Below, piece after piece: positions 28,230 to 35,820 of a stretch of DNA of 64,000 nt; position 1 is the first letter of the stretch, and each line of letters starts with the position of its first letter. The notes under the pieces were generated by a model, which worked only from the letters and a program-made list of their open reading frames with translations, ran no database searches and was not told the DNA's origin. Made by a program: the position numbers and the translations under genes. This DNA comes from Slackia sp. (GTDB lineage: Bacteria; Actinomycetota; Coriobacteriia; Coriobacteriales; Eggerthellaceae): contig JAUNBA010000003.1 in NCBI GenBank assembly GCA_030527325.1, forward strand, positions 99,358 through 163,357. Direction: 5' to 3'.

Positions 28230-29186
28230 TTAGGCGGTTGCGGCGTTGCGGGCGCGCGCCGCCGTCTCACGGCCGATGCGGACGAATTCCATGAGATAGC
28301 GAACGAAGACGTAGCCCACCATGACGCATGCCAGCAGGGTCTCGATCGCTACGAGTGCGTGCAGGACGGAGGGGTACCCGATGCCCGCCTGCGCCAGCAT
28401 CGTCAGCGTGCGGTCGAGCGCGGTGGCGGTGATGACGAAGGGGAAGGTCATGGCCGCATAGCTGGGGTAGAACTTCAGACGCAGCAGATGCGGCAGACGC
28501 ACGAGCACGGCCACGAGCAGCAATTGCGCCAAAACGGCGAGGATGCAGGCGAATACGGGGTTGGGCAACGGCTCGCAGGCGAGATACCCCGCCAAAGACA
28601 GGCTCATGGGCGCCGTGTAGATGCAGAAAAGCGGGCGGGCCCCCTCGTCGACCGGATGCTTGGCGTAGCGCACGGTGACCACGACGAGCAGCACCAGATA
28701 GGCGGCGAATCCGAACCAGAAGACGACCGATCCGAGCGTCTGCAGGCCCCAGACAGGCGACGTGACCGACGCCACGACGATGCCGACGTAGCAGATGAAG
28801 AACGTGGGATAGACGTTGCGCAGGTCGAAGGCGCGCACGTGATGCGCGGTGAACCAGACGATGAGCGCGGCGTGGACGATCACGGCGCATGCCCATACGG
28901 CGAAGGCGGCCGTATGCGCGAACGGCTCGACGTAGGTGGCGAGCTGCATGACGGTCATCAGGAAGGTGGCGCTGACGCTTGCCAGGATGGGGTTCTCGAA
29001 ATCCTGGCGTATGCCGGCCGAGTCGCTGACGAGACGCGCCGCCAACAGGGCGATCAGGGCGAACGAGCAGATGCCGCAGAAGGCGTAGGCGATCGGCGAC
29101 AGCGGCTTGAGCAGGATGCCGAGTGCGGCGAGGCCCAAAGCGACGCCGCCTGTGGGAATGGGGATGTTCTTCAGGAATTCACGCAT
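28230..29186 (-). CDS. TDT family transporter (TehA/SLAC1-like)
   Basis: This 318-residue protein has about ten transmembrane segments. It begins FLKNIPIPTGGVALGLAALG, the characteristic N-terminal helix of the tellurite-resistance/dicarboxylate (TDT) family. FYPSYAAMTFPFVITATAL in the eighth or ninth segment matches the family's other conserved stretch. Such proteins are anion or dicarboxylate channels or exporters. The ATG at 29186 follows AAGGAG. It is divergently transcribed from a LysR-type regulator 124 bases away, which probably controls it. The strong stem at 28160-28206 ends the transcript. Confidence 0.85.
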   Translation of the reverse strand: MREFLKNIPIPTGGVALGLAALGILLKPLSPIAYAFCGICSFALIALLAARLVSDSAGIRQDFENPILASVSATFLMTVMQLATYVEPFAHTAAFAVWACAVIVHAALIVWFTAHHVRAFDLRNVYPTFFICYVGIVVASVTSPVWGLQTLGSVVFWFGFAAYLVLLVVVTVRYAKHPVDEGARPLFCIYTAPMSLSLAGYLACEPLPNPVFACILAVLAQLLLVAVLVRLPHLLRLKFYPSYAAMTFPFVITATALDRTLTMLAQAGIGYPSVLHALVAIETLLACVMVGYVFVRYLMEFVRIGRETAARARNAATA

Positions 29187-29310
29187 GGAAGGCTCCTTGG
29201 GATGATGGCTTCGTTCGTGTGGTGCGAGGCTATCTTGCGCCTTGTCTGCGATGAAGTAAACTTATGATTACTAATAGGTTCAGTAGTTTTTCTTATCGTT
29301 GGAGGTCGTC
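29187..29310. promoter_or_regulatory. Divergent promoter region of the TDT/LysR pair
   Basis: 124 bases lie between the two starts. The AT-rich part, about 29258-29297 (AACTTATGATTACTAATAGG), contains near-palindromic T-N11-A arrangements typical of LysR binding sites. Exact -10/-35 elements are not clear. Confidence 0.4.
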
Positions 29311-30222
29311 ATGCTGGATGCCCGCGTCGAAACGTTTCTGACCGTGTGCCGCACGCTGAATTACACCCATGCGGCGCGCGAGCTCAACCTCACGCAATCG
29401 GCGGTTTCCCAGCATATGGCATGCCTCGAGCGCACCTACGGCGCCCCGCTGACGCGCATGGAGGGCAAGTCGATGCGCCTGACCGAAGAGGGCGTGCTGC
29501 TCAAGCGGGCGTTCCAGTCGTTCTCTCATGACGAAGCGCTGCTCAAGCGCCGCATCGCGCGCGCGGCCGACGACGACGCGATCCGTTTGAACGTGGGCAC
29601 TACGCTGACGGCGGGCGAGTATATCGTCGCGCCCGCGCTGGCGCGTTATCTCGCGGCCTCGCCGCGCGTGCACGTGTCGGTGGTTTCGCGCAGCACCGCC
29701 GAGCTGCTCGACCTCATGGAGCGCGGCGCCATCGATTGCGCCTTCGTGGAGGGCTTTTTCGACGCGGCTTCGTTTTCCGCCGACCGTCTGTGCGAGCAGG
29801 AGCTGGTGTGCGTCGCCGCGCCGGGCCACCGCTTGGCGGGCGCTTCGGCGTGCGCCATGGAGGACTTGTTCGAAGAGCCCCTGATCGTGCGCGAGAAAGA
29901 GTCGGGCTCGCGGGCGGTGCTCGAACACGCTCTTCGCCGCCGGAATCTGGCGCTGTCGTCGTTTTCGCGTGTCGTGGAGGTGTCGAGCATCGGGATCATC
30001 AAATCGTTCGTCGAGGCGGGGCTCGGCGTCTCTTTCGTCTACGAGGCGGCGGTCGCGTGCGAGCTGGGCGAGAAAAGCCTGGCGCGCATCGAGGTGCGCG
30101 GCGAGCCGATCGTGCACGATATTTCGTTCGTCCGCCCGCGCGGCAGCGTGTTCGAGGATGACTTCGCGATGCTGTTCGAGGGCGTGCGCGACGAGTTCGA
30201 GCGGCGCGGCTTCGGGGCGTGA
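29311..30222 (+). CDS. LysR-family transcriptional regulator
   Basis: The protein has 303 residues. The ATG at 29311 lies 5 bases after TTGGAGG (29299-29305); a TTG overlapping that site would add four residues and is less likely. The N-terminal winged helix has the classic order VETFLTVCRTLNYTHAARELNLTQSAVSQHM. The C-terminal part is the two-lobed periplasmic-binding-like effector domain (GTTLTAGEYIVAPAL, then EGFFDAASF and SFVEAGLGVSFVYE). The effector is unknown. The divergent TDT transporter is the natural target. Confidence 0.93.
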   Translation: MLDARVETFLTVCRTLNYTHAARELNLTQSAVSQHMACLERTYGAPLTRMEGKSMRLTEEGVLLKRAFQSFSHDEALLKRRIARAADDDAIRLNVGTTLTAGEYIVAPALARYLAASPRVHVSVVSRSTAELLDLMERGAIDCAFVEGFFDAASFSADRLCEQELVCVAAPGHRLAGASACAMEDLFEEPLIVREKESGSRAVLEHALRRRNLALSSFSRVVEVSSIGIIKSFVEAGLGVSFVYEAAVACELGEKSLARIEVRGEPIVHDISFVRPRGSVFEDDFAMLFEGVRDEFERRGFGA

Positions 30223-30250
30223 AACGGGATCGGGCTCGTATGCGCGCAAA

Positions 30251-30271
30251 GAAAAAGCCGAGCGCGCGGCT
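30251..30271 (-). terminator. Terminator of tRNA-Arg
   Basis: On the minus strand AGCCG/CGGCT arms with a 6-base loop are followed by TTTTTC. Confidence 0.75.
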
Positions 30272-30289
30272 CGACCTAGAATAAGCGGA

Positions 30290-30365
30290 TGGCGCCCCCG
30301 GCGGGATTCGAACCCACAACCATCGGATTAGAAGTCCGGTGCTCTATCCATTGAGCCACGGGGGC
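30290..30365 (-). tRNA. tRNA-Arg (TCT)
   Basis: This is a 76-base cloverleaf on the minus strand with acceptor GCCCCCG/CGGGGGC, anticodon loop CTTCTAA (anticodon TCT), T-arm GGTTCGAATCC-type and an encoded CCA. A TATAAT -10 lies upstream at 30407-30412 (minus). Confidence 0.95.
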
Positions 30366-30446
30366 GTATGATGTCGCCGATGACGGCGGCGTCCGATGCG
30401 CCGCCTATTATAGCGGAAACAAAAAAAGAAAAATTGAAAAATAGTC

Positions 30447-30475
30447 TTGCAAAATGGGTGAGAGGTCTGTATATT
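30447..30475 (+). promoter_or_regulatory. Promoter of tRNA-His
   Basis: TTGCAA (30447-30452), 17-base spacer, TATATT (30470-30475), about 27 bases before the tRNA. Confidence 0.85.
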
Positions 30476-30501
30476 AACCACTTGCACATTGCGTGCAACG
30501 T

Positions 30502-30579
30502 GGTGGGTGTGGCCTAGTTGGTTAGGGCGCCAGATTGTGGCTCTGGAGGTCGTCGGTTCGAATCCGATCACCCACCCCA
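30502..30579 (+). tRNA. tRNA-His (GTG)
   Basis: The anticodon loop is ATTGTGG (GTG). Acceptor GTGGGTG pairs with CACCCAC; an extra 5' G at 30502 faces C at 30576, the histidine identity pair. CCA is encoded and a run of seven T follows directly. Confidence 0.95.
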
Positions 30580-30597
30580 GTTTTTTTAAATTGGCTC

Positions 30598-30626
30598 TTG
30601 CATAATGGCTCGCCATCGTGCACAAT
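30598..30626 (+). promoter_or_regulatory. Promoter of the tRNA-Lys genes
   Basis: TTGCAT (30598-30603), 17-base spacer, CACAAT (30621-30626). Confidence 0.7.
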
Positions 30627-30677
30627 AGCCGAACGCGTTTCAGCCACGGAACGCAGAACCTTCACATATGCTTTTTC

Positions 30678-30753
30678 GGATCGTTAGCTTAGTTGGTAGA
30701 GCAGGGGACTCTTAATCCCAAGGTCCGGGGTTCGAGTCCCCGACGATCCACCA
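30678..30753 (+). tRNA. tRNA-Lys (CTT), copy 1
   Basis: This is a 76-base cloverleaf with acceptor GGATCGT/ACGATCC, anticodon loop ACTCTTAA (CTT) and encoded CCA. A short hairpin AGCCGA/TCGGCT with TTCTTT follows before copy 2. Confidence 0.95.
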
Positions 30754-30789
30754 GTGCATATTTCAGCCGATTCATTTCGGCTTTCTTTC

Positions 30790-30865
30790 GGATCGTTAGC
30801 TTAGTTGGTAGAGCAGGGGACTCTTAATCCCAAGGTCCGGGGTTCGAGTCCCCGACGATCCACCA
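30790..30865 (+). tRNA. tRNA-Lys (CTT), copy 2
   Basis: Identical in sequence to the copy 112 bases upstream, including CCA: a recent tandem duplication. Confidence 0.95.
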
Positions 30866-30875
30866 GTATATGACA

Positions 30876-30907
30876 GGGCTGAAGGCATACGCTTTCGGCC
30901 CTTTTTG
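30876..30907 (+). terminator. Terminator of the tRNA-Lys unit
   Basis: GGGCTGAA/TTCGGCCC arms (one wobble pair) followed by TTTTTG. Confidence 0.8.
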
Positions 30908-31064
30908 TTTTATAGAACATCGTCCGCGAAGCGTCGGTTTCGCTCGCCATCCGGGGCGCTTTGTCGCCCGAGTCTTGCAAGAAGGGGCTTCGTGCGGGTA
31001 AAATCGCGCTTCGATCATGGGCGAAACGAATCGATGTCGAAGAGGCAGGAAAGGCAGGCGAGCA

Positions 31065-31283
31065 ATGAGCGAACTGATGAGGTACAAAGGCAGGCGCTCC
31101 TTGATTACCGGCGTCAGCCTCGAACCGGGCGAGGTCTATCAGGTCAGTCCCCTCGATAGGAAATACGGCCGCGACGGCTTTTGGGTCGAGGTGAGCGACG
31201 GCAAGGATAAGTGCCGTTGTCCGTACGAGAGCAAAGAAGCCTTCCTGAATAATTGGGAAATGGCGAATGCAGGGGTGCTTTAG
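31065..31283 (+). CDS. Small protein of unknown function, 72 residues
   Basis: The ATG at 31065 follows AGGAAAGG (31047-31054) by about 10 bases; an upstream in-frame ATG at 31017 is less likely. The protein, beginning MSELMRYKGRRSLITGVSL, is predicted to be mostly beta with a CRC motif and an acidic/aromatic C-terminus. It looks like a compact, folded cytosolic protein. I recognise no family. A clear terminator follows at 31300, so it forms its own transcription unit between tRNA genes and brnQ. Confidence 0.6.
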   Translation: MSELMRYKGRRSLITGVSLEPGEVYQVSPLDRKYGRDGFWVEVSDGKDKCRCPYESKEAFLNNWEMANAGVL

Positions 31284-31299
31284 GCGCCCTTTTTTTATT

Positions 31300-31323
31300 G
31301 CGGCGTTTCGCCGCTCTTTTTCT
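31300..31323 (+). terminator. Intrinsic terminator
   Basis: GCGGCG/CGCCGC arms with loop TTT, then TCTTTTTC. Confidence 0.85.
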
Positions 31324-31362
31324 GCCGTGATACCATGGGACTTCATTTCGCCTTAGGGCTGC

Positions 31363-31388
31363 GCCGCGTTATGCGGCTTTCGTTTTTC
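31363..31388 (+). terminator. Hairpin with T-run directly upstream of brnQ
   Basis: GCCGC/GCGGC arms with loop GTTAT, followed by TTTCGTTTTTC, ending 21 bases before the brnQ ATG. If transcription starts upstream of it, it could act as an attenuator of brnQ. Confidence 0.55.
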
Positions 31389-31408
31389 TGTCGTAGTGAG
31401 GGAGGCAT

Positions 31409-32737
31409 ATGCAAGCAACTAACAAGACGTCGTCGGGGGGCATGAGCCGCATGCAGCTGCTGATGCTGGGCGGCATGCTCTTTTCCATGTTTTTCGGCGC
31501 GGGCAACCTGATTCTGCCGCCGCTGCTCGGTTTGCAGGCGGGTGCCGATGCCGTGCCTGCGACGGCGGGCTTTCTGATCGCGGGCATCGGATTGCCGGTG
31601 CTCGGCATTATCGCGGTCGCCCTCGTCGGCGATATCCGTCAGCTCGCGGGCCGCGTGCATCCGCTGTTCGCCAGCATTTTCATCGCGCTGGTGTATTTGA
31701 CTATCGGCCCGTTTCTGGCCATCCCCCGTACGTCGTCGACGGCGTACGAAATGCTCAAGCCGCTTATTCCCGGGGGCGATTCCTTCGTCATCGTGGCTGT
31801 GTTCTCCGTGGCGTTTTTCGCCATCGCCTTCTTTTTGGCCCTTCGTCCGGGCATGCTCTCCCGTATCCTGGGCAAGTTTTCGGCGCCGGCGTTGATCGTG
31901 CTGTTGGCGTTGGTCGTCGGTTCGGCCTTGCTGGGCGGCGCGGGCGATGTTCCCGCCGCGCAGGCGCCGTATGACGGCAATGCTGCCTCCGAGGGCTTTT
32001 TGGCGGGCTATCAGACCATGGATCTGCTTGCTGCGCTGTGCTTCGGCATCGTGGTGGCGGCCAATGTGCGCGATCAGGGCGTGACCGAGCCCAAGAAGGT
32101 GACGGCGGCCATCTCGGTCGCGGGAATCGTCGCCGGCCTGCTGATGGCGGCGGTGTACTGCGGCCTGTCGTTCGTGGGCGTTTCCATGGCCTCTTCTATG
32201 CCGGGGGCCACCAACGGCGCGGAAATCCTGGCGGCTTCGGCCAGCGTGCATTTCGGTCCCGTGGGGTCGGTCATCGTGGCCGCCATTTTCCTGCTTGCGT
32301 GCCTGAACGTGTGCACCGGCCTTATTTCGTGTTGCTCGGAGTATTTCTCCGAAGTGTGCCCGCGCGTTCCCTTGCCGGCATGGGCGGCGATTTTCGCGGT
32401 TTTCAGCTGCGGCGTCTCGTTGGTCGGCCTCGATTCCATTCTGGCGTTTTCGGCTCCGCTGCTCGGCGCTTTGTATCCTCCCGCCATCGCCATGATGGTT
32501 ATGGGACTTGCACACAATGCGTGCGATAAGTTCTCGCGCATGTGGCCCTGGGTCGTGCTTTCGACCACCGTGGTCAGCGTTGTCGTGGCGCTGCGCGATG
32601 CGTTCGCTGCGGATATGTGGCTCTTTTTGGATGTTTTGCCGGGCGCCGATATGGGCCTGGGCTGGATATCGGTCGCGCTTTTGGCTGCTGTTGCGGGAGT
32701 CGTGCATTCGTCGATTGAGCGCAAACGGGCGGCATAA
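31409..32737 (+). CDS. brnQ: Branched-chain amino acid transport carrier BrnQ
   Basis: The protein has 442 residues and about 12 transmembrane segments. The N-terminus MQLLMLGGMLFSMFFGAGNL and the GPFLAIPRTSSTAYE segment in the third helix are signatures of the LIVCS family. It is a Na+- or H+-coupled importer of leucine, isoleucine and valine. The start follows GAGGGAGG. Length is normal for the family. Together with two aminotransferases and Na+ symporters nearby, it fits an amino-acid-using anaerobe. A hairpin with a T-run just upstream may control its expression. Confidence 0.95.
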   Translation: MQATNKTSSGGMSRMQLLMLGGMLFSMFFGAGNLILPPLLGLQAGADAVPATAGFLIAGIGLPVLGIIAVALVGDIRQLAGRVHPLFASIFIALVYLTIGPFLAIPRTSSTAYEMLKPLIPGGDSFVIVAVFSVAFFAIAFFLALRPGMLSRILGKFSAPALIVLLALVVGSALLGGAGDVPAAQAPYDGNAASEGFLAGYQTMDLLAALCFGIVVAANVRDQGVTEPKKVTAAISVAGIVAGLLMAAVYCGLSFVGVSMASSMPGATNGAEILAASASVHFGPVGSVIVAAIFLLACLNVCTGLISCCSEYFSEVCPRVPLPAWAAIFAVFSCGVSLVGLDSILAFSAPLLGALYPPAIAMMVMGLAHNACDKFSRMWPWVVLSTTVVSVVVALRDAFAADMWLFLDVLPGADMGLGWISVALLAAVAGVVHSSIERKRAA

Positions 32738-32861
32738 GGCTCGCCCGTCGTGCGTGTCGCATGGGTCGTCGTGGCGTGCCGCTCGTCTGCGCGTCACGGC
32801 GCTCGTGTACGCGGCGTCGGAGGGCGCTTCTGCACGCGCGAAAAATTTTTCAAAATTCCTC

Positions 32862-32890
32862 TTGGCATTTTGAAAAAGCTTCTGTATACT
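32862..32890 (+). promoter_or_regulatory. Promoter of tRNA-Asp
   Basis: TTGGCA (32862-32867), 17-base spacer, TATACT (32885-32890). Confidence 0.88.
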
Positions 32891-32921
32891 ATCAACTCGT
32901 TGCAACGGCAACACACAACAC

Positions 32922-32998
<77 letters not shown>

Positions 32999-33010
32999 TC
33001 TGCATAGTAA

Positions 33011-33035
33011 AGAGTCGCTTCGGCGGCTCTTTTTC
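33011..33035 (+). terminator. Terminator of tRNA-Asp
   Basis: AGAGTCGC/GCGGCTCT arms (one wobble), loop TTCG, then TTTTC. Confidence 0.88.
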
Positions 33036-33160
33036 GTATGTCGCCGCTTTCGCGGCGATGCGTGGAACGAGGCTTGGCGGATAAAAGTGTGTCCGCTAAG
33101 CCCGGAACGAACGGCGTAGGCGATTTTCGTGGCGCGTTAAAGCCGCTTGGTCCGAATACG

Positions 33161-33197
33161 ACGGCGCCCGGAAGACGAACGATGGCTTCCGGGCGCC
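33161..33197 (-). terminator. Hairpin after the HTH-AlaA gene
   Basis: Perfect 13-base arms CGGCGCCCGGAAG/CTTCCGGGCGCCG with an 11-base loop, 22 bases past the stop on the minus strand; no T-run. Confidence 0.65.
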
Positions 33198-33219
33198 GCT
33201 TGCGGTGTGCGCTTGCGCG

Positions 33220-34803
33220 TCAGCGCTGTTTGTAGTGGGCGAAGAAGTCGCGCATCTCGTCCATGGCCTCCGAAAGCACCTCGATGCGCGGCAGATACAC
33301 GATGCGGAAGTGATCGGGCTCATGCCAGTTGAAGCCGCGGCCGCGCGTGATGAGGATCTTCTTTTGATGGAGCAGATCCAGGGCGAATTGCTCGTCGTCG
33401 GTCACGTTGAATTTCTTCACGTCGATCTTGGGGAAGATGTAGAACGCCGCCTTGGGCTTGACCACCGAAATGCCGTCGATATCCTTCAGGGCGTTGTAGA
33501 CGAATTCTCGCTGCTCGTAGACGCGCCCGCCCGGCACGATGTAGTCGTTGACGCTTTGATGGCCGCCGAGTGCGGTCTGCACGATCGATTGCGCGGGAAC
33601 GTTCGAGCACAGGCGCATGTTGGAGAGCATGTTGATGCCCAGCATGAAGTCGCGCGCGCAGCGCTTATTGCCCGACATGATCATCCATCCCACGCGGAAT
33701 CCCGCGATCATATGCGATTTGGACAGCCCCGAAAACGTCACGCAGAACAGATCGGGCGCAAGCGACGCGATAGAGACGTGCTCTTCGCCGTCCATGACCA
33801 GGCGATCGTAGATTTCGTCGGAGAAGATCATCAGCTGATGTTTGCGGGCCACCTCGACGATCTCTTCGAGCACCGCACGCGGGTAGACGGCTCCGGTGGG
33901 GTTGTTGGGGTTGATGATGACGATGGCCTTCGTGCGGGGCGTCACTTTGCGTTCGATATCGGCGATATCGGGATACCATTCGGCCTCCTCGTCGCAGAGG
34001 TAGTGCACGGGCGTGCCTCCCGCGAGGGTCGCGCATGCGGTCCAAAGCGGATAGTCGGGGGAGGGGATAAGAATCTCGTCGCCCGTGTCGAGCAGGGCCT
34101 GCATGCACATCTGAATGAGTTCGGAGACGCCGTTGCCGGTGTAGATGGAGTCCATATCGACATGAGGGATCTTCTTGATCTGGGCGTACTGCATGATGGC
34201 CTTGCGCGCCGAGAACAGGCCGCGCGAATCGGAATATCCTTCGCATTCGGGGAGCTGCATGCGCATATCGGCGATCACTTCGTCGGGCGTGCGAAAGCCG
34301 AACGGCGCGGGGTTTCCTATATTCAGCTTGAGAATGTGCTGCCCTTCGCGCTCCATGCGCGCGGCTTCGTCGACCACCGGTCCGCGCACGTCGTAGAGCA
34401 CGTTGTCGAGCTTGGAGGATTTTTTGAACTCACGCATGGGGGTGCTCCTTTCGGGCGAGGGGGAAGGCGAAAAGACGGGTGCATCCGTGCCGCCGTCATC
34501 GGCGTGCGCGATGCGCGCGCTTGCGCGAATCGTCGGAATCGTGCGCTCTTCAGGGCGTGCGGATGCGTTTTCGTCGTGTTCGCCCGCCGCGCCGATGAGC
34601 CGGTCGACATCCGTGTCGAGAAGCGATGCGATCAGCTCGGCGCTTTCGCGGCGCGGCATGGTCTTGCCTGCCACGTATTGGCTGATCTGGCTTTTGCCGA
34701 GACGCTCCCCGCGCTCTTCGGCGGCGCGTATCAGGTCTGCCTGCTTCATGCCCGCGTGGGTCATGGCTCGTTTCAGACGTTCGGCGAAGGTGTCGGCGGT
34801 CAT
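33220..34803 (-). CDS. XRE-type helix-turn-helix domain fused to alanine aminotransferase (AlaA-like)
   Basis: The protein has 527 residues. Residues 1-72 are a Cro/C1-type HTH (MKQADLIRAAEERG, GKSQISQYVAGKTMPR). Residues 73-122 are a low-complexity linker. Residues 123-527 are a class I PLP aminotransferase close to AlaA: LNIGNPAPFGF, IINPNNPTGAVY, SDEIYD and the PLP lysine in SGLSK (362 of the fusion, 240 of the AlaA part). Inside the linker GAAAGGAG (34445-34452) stands 7 bases before an in-frame ATG (34437), so a separate 405-residue aminotransferase may also be made. AlaA makes alanine from pyruvate and glutamate. AAGGAG precedes the full-length ATG. Confidence 0.92.
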   Translation of the reverse strand: MTADTFAERLKRAMTHAGMKQADLIRAAEERGERLGKSQISQYVAGKTMPRRESAELIASLLDTDVDRLIGAAGEHDENASARPEERTIPTIRASARIAHADDGGTDAPVFSPSPSPERSTPMREFKKSSKLDNVLYDVRGPVVDEAARMEREGQHILKLNIGNPAPFGFRTPDEVIADMRMQLPECEGYSDSRGLFSARKAIMQYAQIKKIPHVDMDSIYTGNGVSELIQMCMQALLDTGDEILIPSPDYPLWTACATLAGGTPVHYLCDEEAEWYPDIADIERKVTPRTKAIVIINPNNPTGAVYPRAVLEEIVEVARKHQLMIFSDEIYDRLVMDGEEHVSIASLAPDLFCVTFSGLSKSHMIAGFRVGWMIMSGNKRCARDFMLGINMLSNMRLCSNVPAQSIVQTALGGHQSVNDYIVPGGRVYEQREFVYNALKDIDGISVVKPKAAFYIFPKIDVKKFNVTDDEQFALDLLHQKKILITRGRGFNWHEPDHFRIVYLPRIEVLSEAMDEMRDFFAHYKQR

Positions 34804-34822
34804 AGGCGCTCCTTGGATTTCG

Positions 34823-34934
34823 ATTGAACTAATTGAACTTTATCGCGCTTTCAAAGGGGTTTTTCTTCGAAAAGTTCAATTGAGCGCAGTCTAGCACAGA
34901 TGCAAATTGAACTTATTGATAAAAAGTTCAATTT
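34823..34934. promoter_or_regulatory. Cluster of five ATTGAACT-type boxes
   Basis: Boxes lie at 34823-34830, 34831-34842, 34871-34882 (inverted), 34904-34914 and 34924-34934 (inverted). All share TTGAACT or its complement AGTTCAA. The last two form an 11-base inverted repeat AAATTGAACTT/AAGTTCAATTT. They fill the promoter region of the HTH-AlaA gene, so its own HTH domain is the likeliest binder. Confidence 0.75.
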
Positions 34935-35030
34935 AAGGGAAGGAAGAAGCGCAGTCGGCGAGAGGGCCGGTATCGCTTCGAGCGCCTTGCATTCGTGCGC
35001 CTCGCGGCGCCGCCGCGTCCGAAAGAGAGC

Positions 35031-35062
35031 GAAAAAAAGACGCACGGTCGATGCCGTGCGTC
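35031..35062 (-). terminator. Terminator of the deformylase-like gene
   Basis: Minus strand: nine-base arms GACGCACGG/CCGTGCGTC followed by TTTTTTTCGC. Confidence 0.88.
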
Positions 35063-35099
35063 CTTCGGTCTCGATGCGCGCTCGCGTCGTCGGTCGCGC

Positions 35100-35519
35100 T
35101 TAGACGAGCTTGCCTTTGCAATGGTCGATCATGTGCTGGATGATCTGGGCGGTCCAGCCCTGGAAGTCGGCCTTGCGCGCCTTGAGCGCGCCGTCGACGG
35201 GCTCTTCGTAGGACACCTTGATGCGGTCGAAGCGCGTGACGGCCGATTCCTCGTCGCGGGTCAGGCATCCTTCCGTCGTCTTGAACGCGTTCAAGCCCAG
35301 CAGCAGCTTGGGATTGTACATGATGTGCGGCGCATCCGCGTCGTCGAGGTAGGCGATGATGGCGCGCGTCGCTCCGATCTGGTTGGCGGCCAGGCAGGCC
35401 GCGCCCTCGGTGGCGGCCAGCGTGTCGAGCAGGTCCTGCGCGATGCCTGCGTCGTCGATGGTGGCCGCTTCGCACGGCTGGGACAGGACGGCTTCGTCTT
35501 TCACGAGCTCTTTGATCAT
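35100..35519 (-). CDS. Peptide deformylase family protein lacking the catalytic Glu
   Basis: This 139-residue protein is about the short length of Gram-positive deformylase paralogues. Motif I is GAACLAANQ (39-47, canonical GxGLAAxQ), motif II is EGCLT (83-87), and motif III is QHMIDH (128-133) where true enzymes have QHExDH. The metal ligands C85, H129 and H133 are present, but the general acid/base Glu is Met130 and motif I has lost its second Gly. It could therefore be a non-deformylating metal-binding relative, or use an altered mechanism. It starts after AAGGAT and stands alone with its own terminator. Confidence 0.85.
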   Translation of the reverse strand: MIKELVKDEAVLSQPCEAATIDDAGIAQDLLDTLAATEGAACLAANQIGATRAIIAYLDDADAPHIMYNPKLLLGLNAFKTTEGCLTRDEESAVTRFDRIKVSYEEPVDGALKARKADFQGWTAQIIQHMIDHCKGKLV

Positions 35520-35703
35520 GGGATATCCTTCGTTCGGGTTTTTCCGATGTCGGGTTATGGTATCACGCTCGCGTGCTCGTCGCGTGCTTCAGGAGGCTCC
35601 GCGTTCGCGCCATGCGCGCGCATCGGGCGCGCCCGCGCGCCGCGCATGAACGGTAGGGGCGTGGCGGTACGCGGCGCTTTCGGTAACGGTTGCGCGAAAG
35701 ATG

Positions 35704-35732
35704 TTGACAGCGTTCGCTCCGGGCTTTCTAAT
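35704..35732 (+). promoter_or_regulatory. Promoter of the triple RidA gene
   Basis: TTGACA (35704-35709), 17-base spacer, TCTAAT (35727-35732), leaving a ~80-base leader. The rest of 35520-35820 shows nothing notable. Confidence 0.85.
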
Positions 35733-35820
35733 GCGCAGCATGCAGCGCGGCTGCATCGCGGGAGAGGGGAAGAACTCCCGCGCATGACCGACGACGGGTG
35801 TCGTGAGGAAAGGTGAATAG

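Noticed and set aside
30290..30865. tRNA-associated integration site
   Set aside because: No integrase, direct att repeat or foreign composition next to the tRNA genes.
31335..31440. Leu-rich leader peptide for brnQ (ATG at 31335)
   Set aside because: No ribosome site, and the ATG overlaps the likeliest extended -10, so it would not be in the transcript. It also runs into brnQ out of frame.
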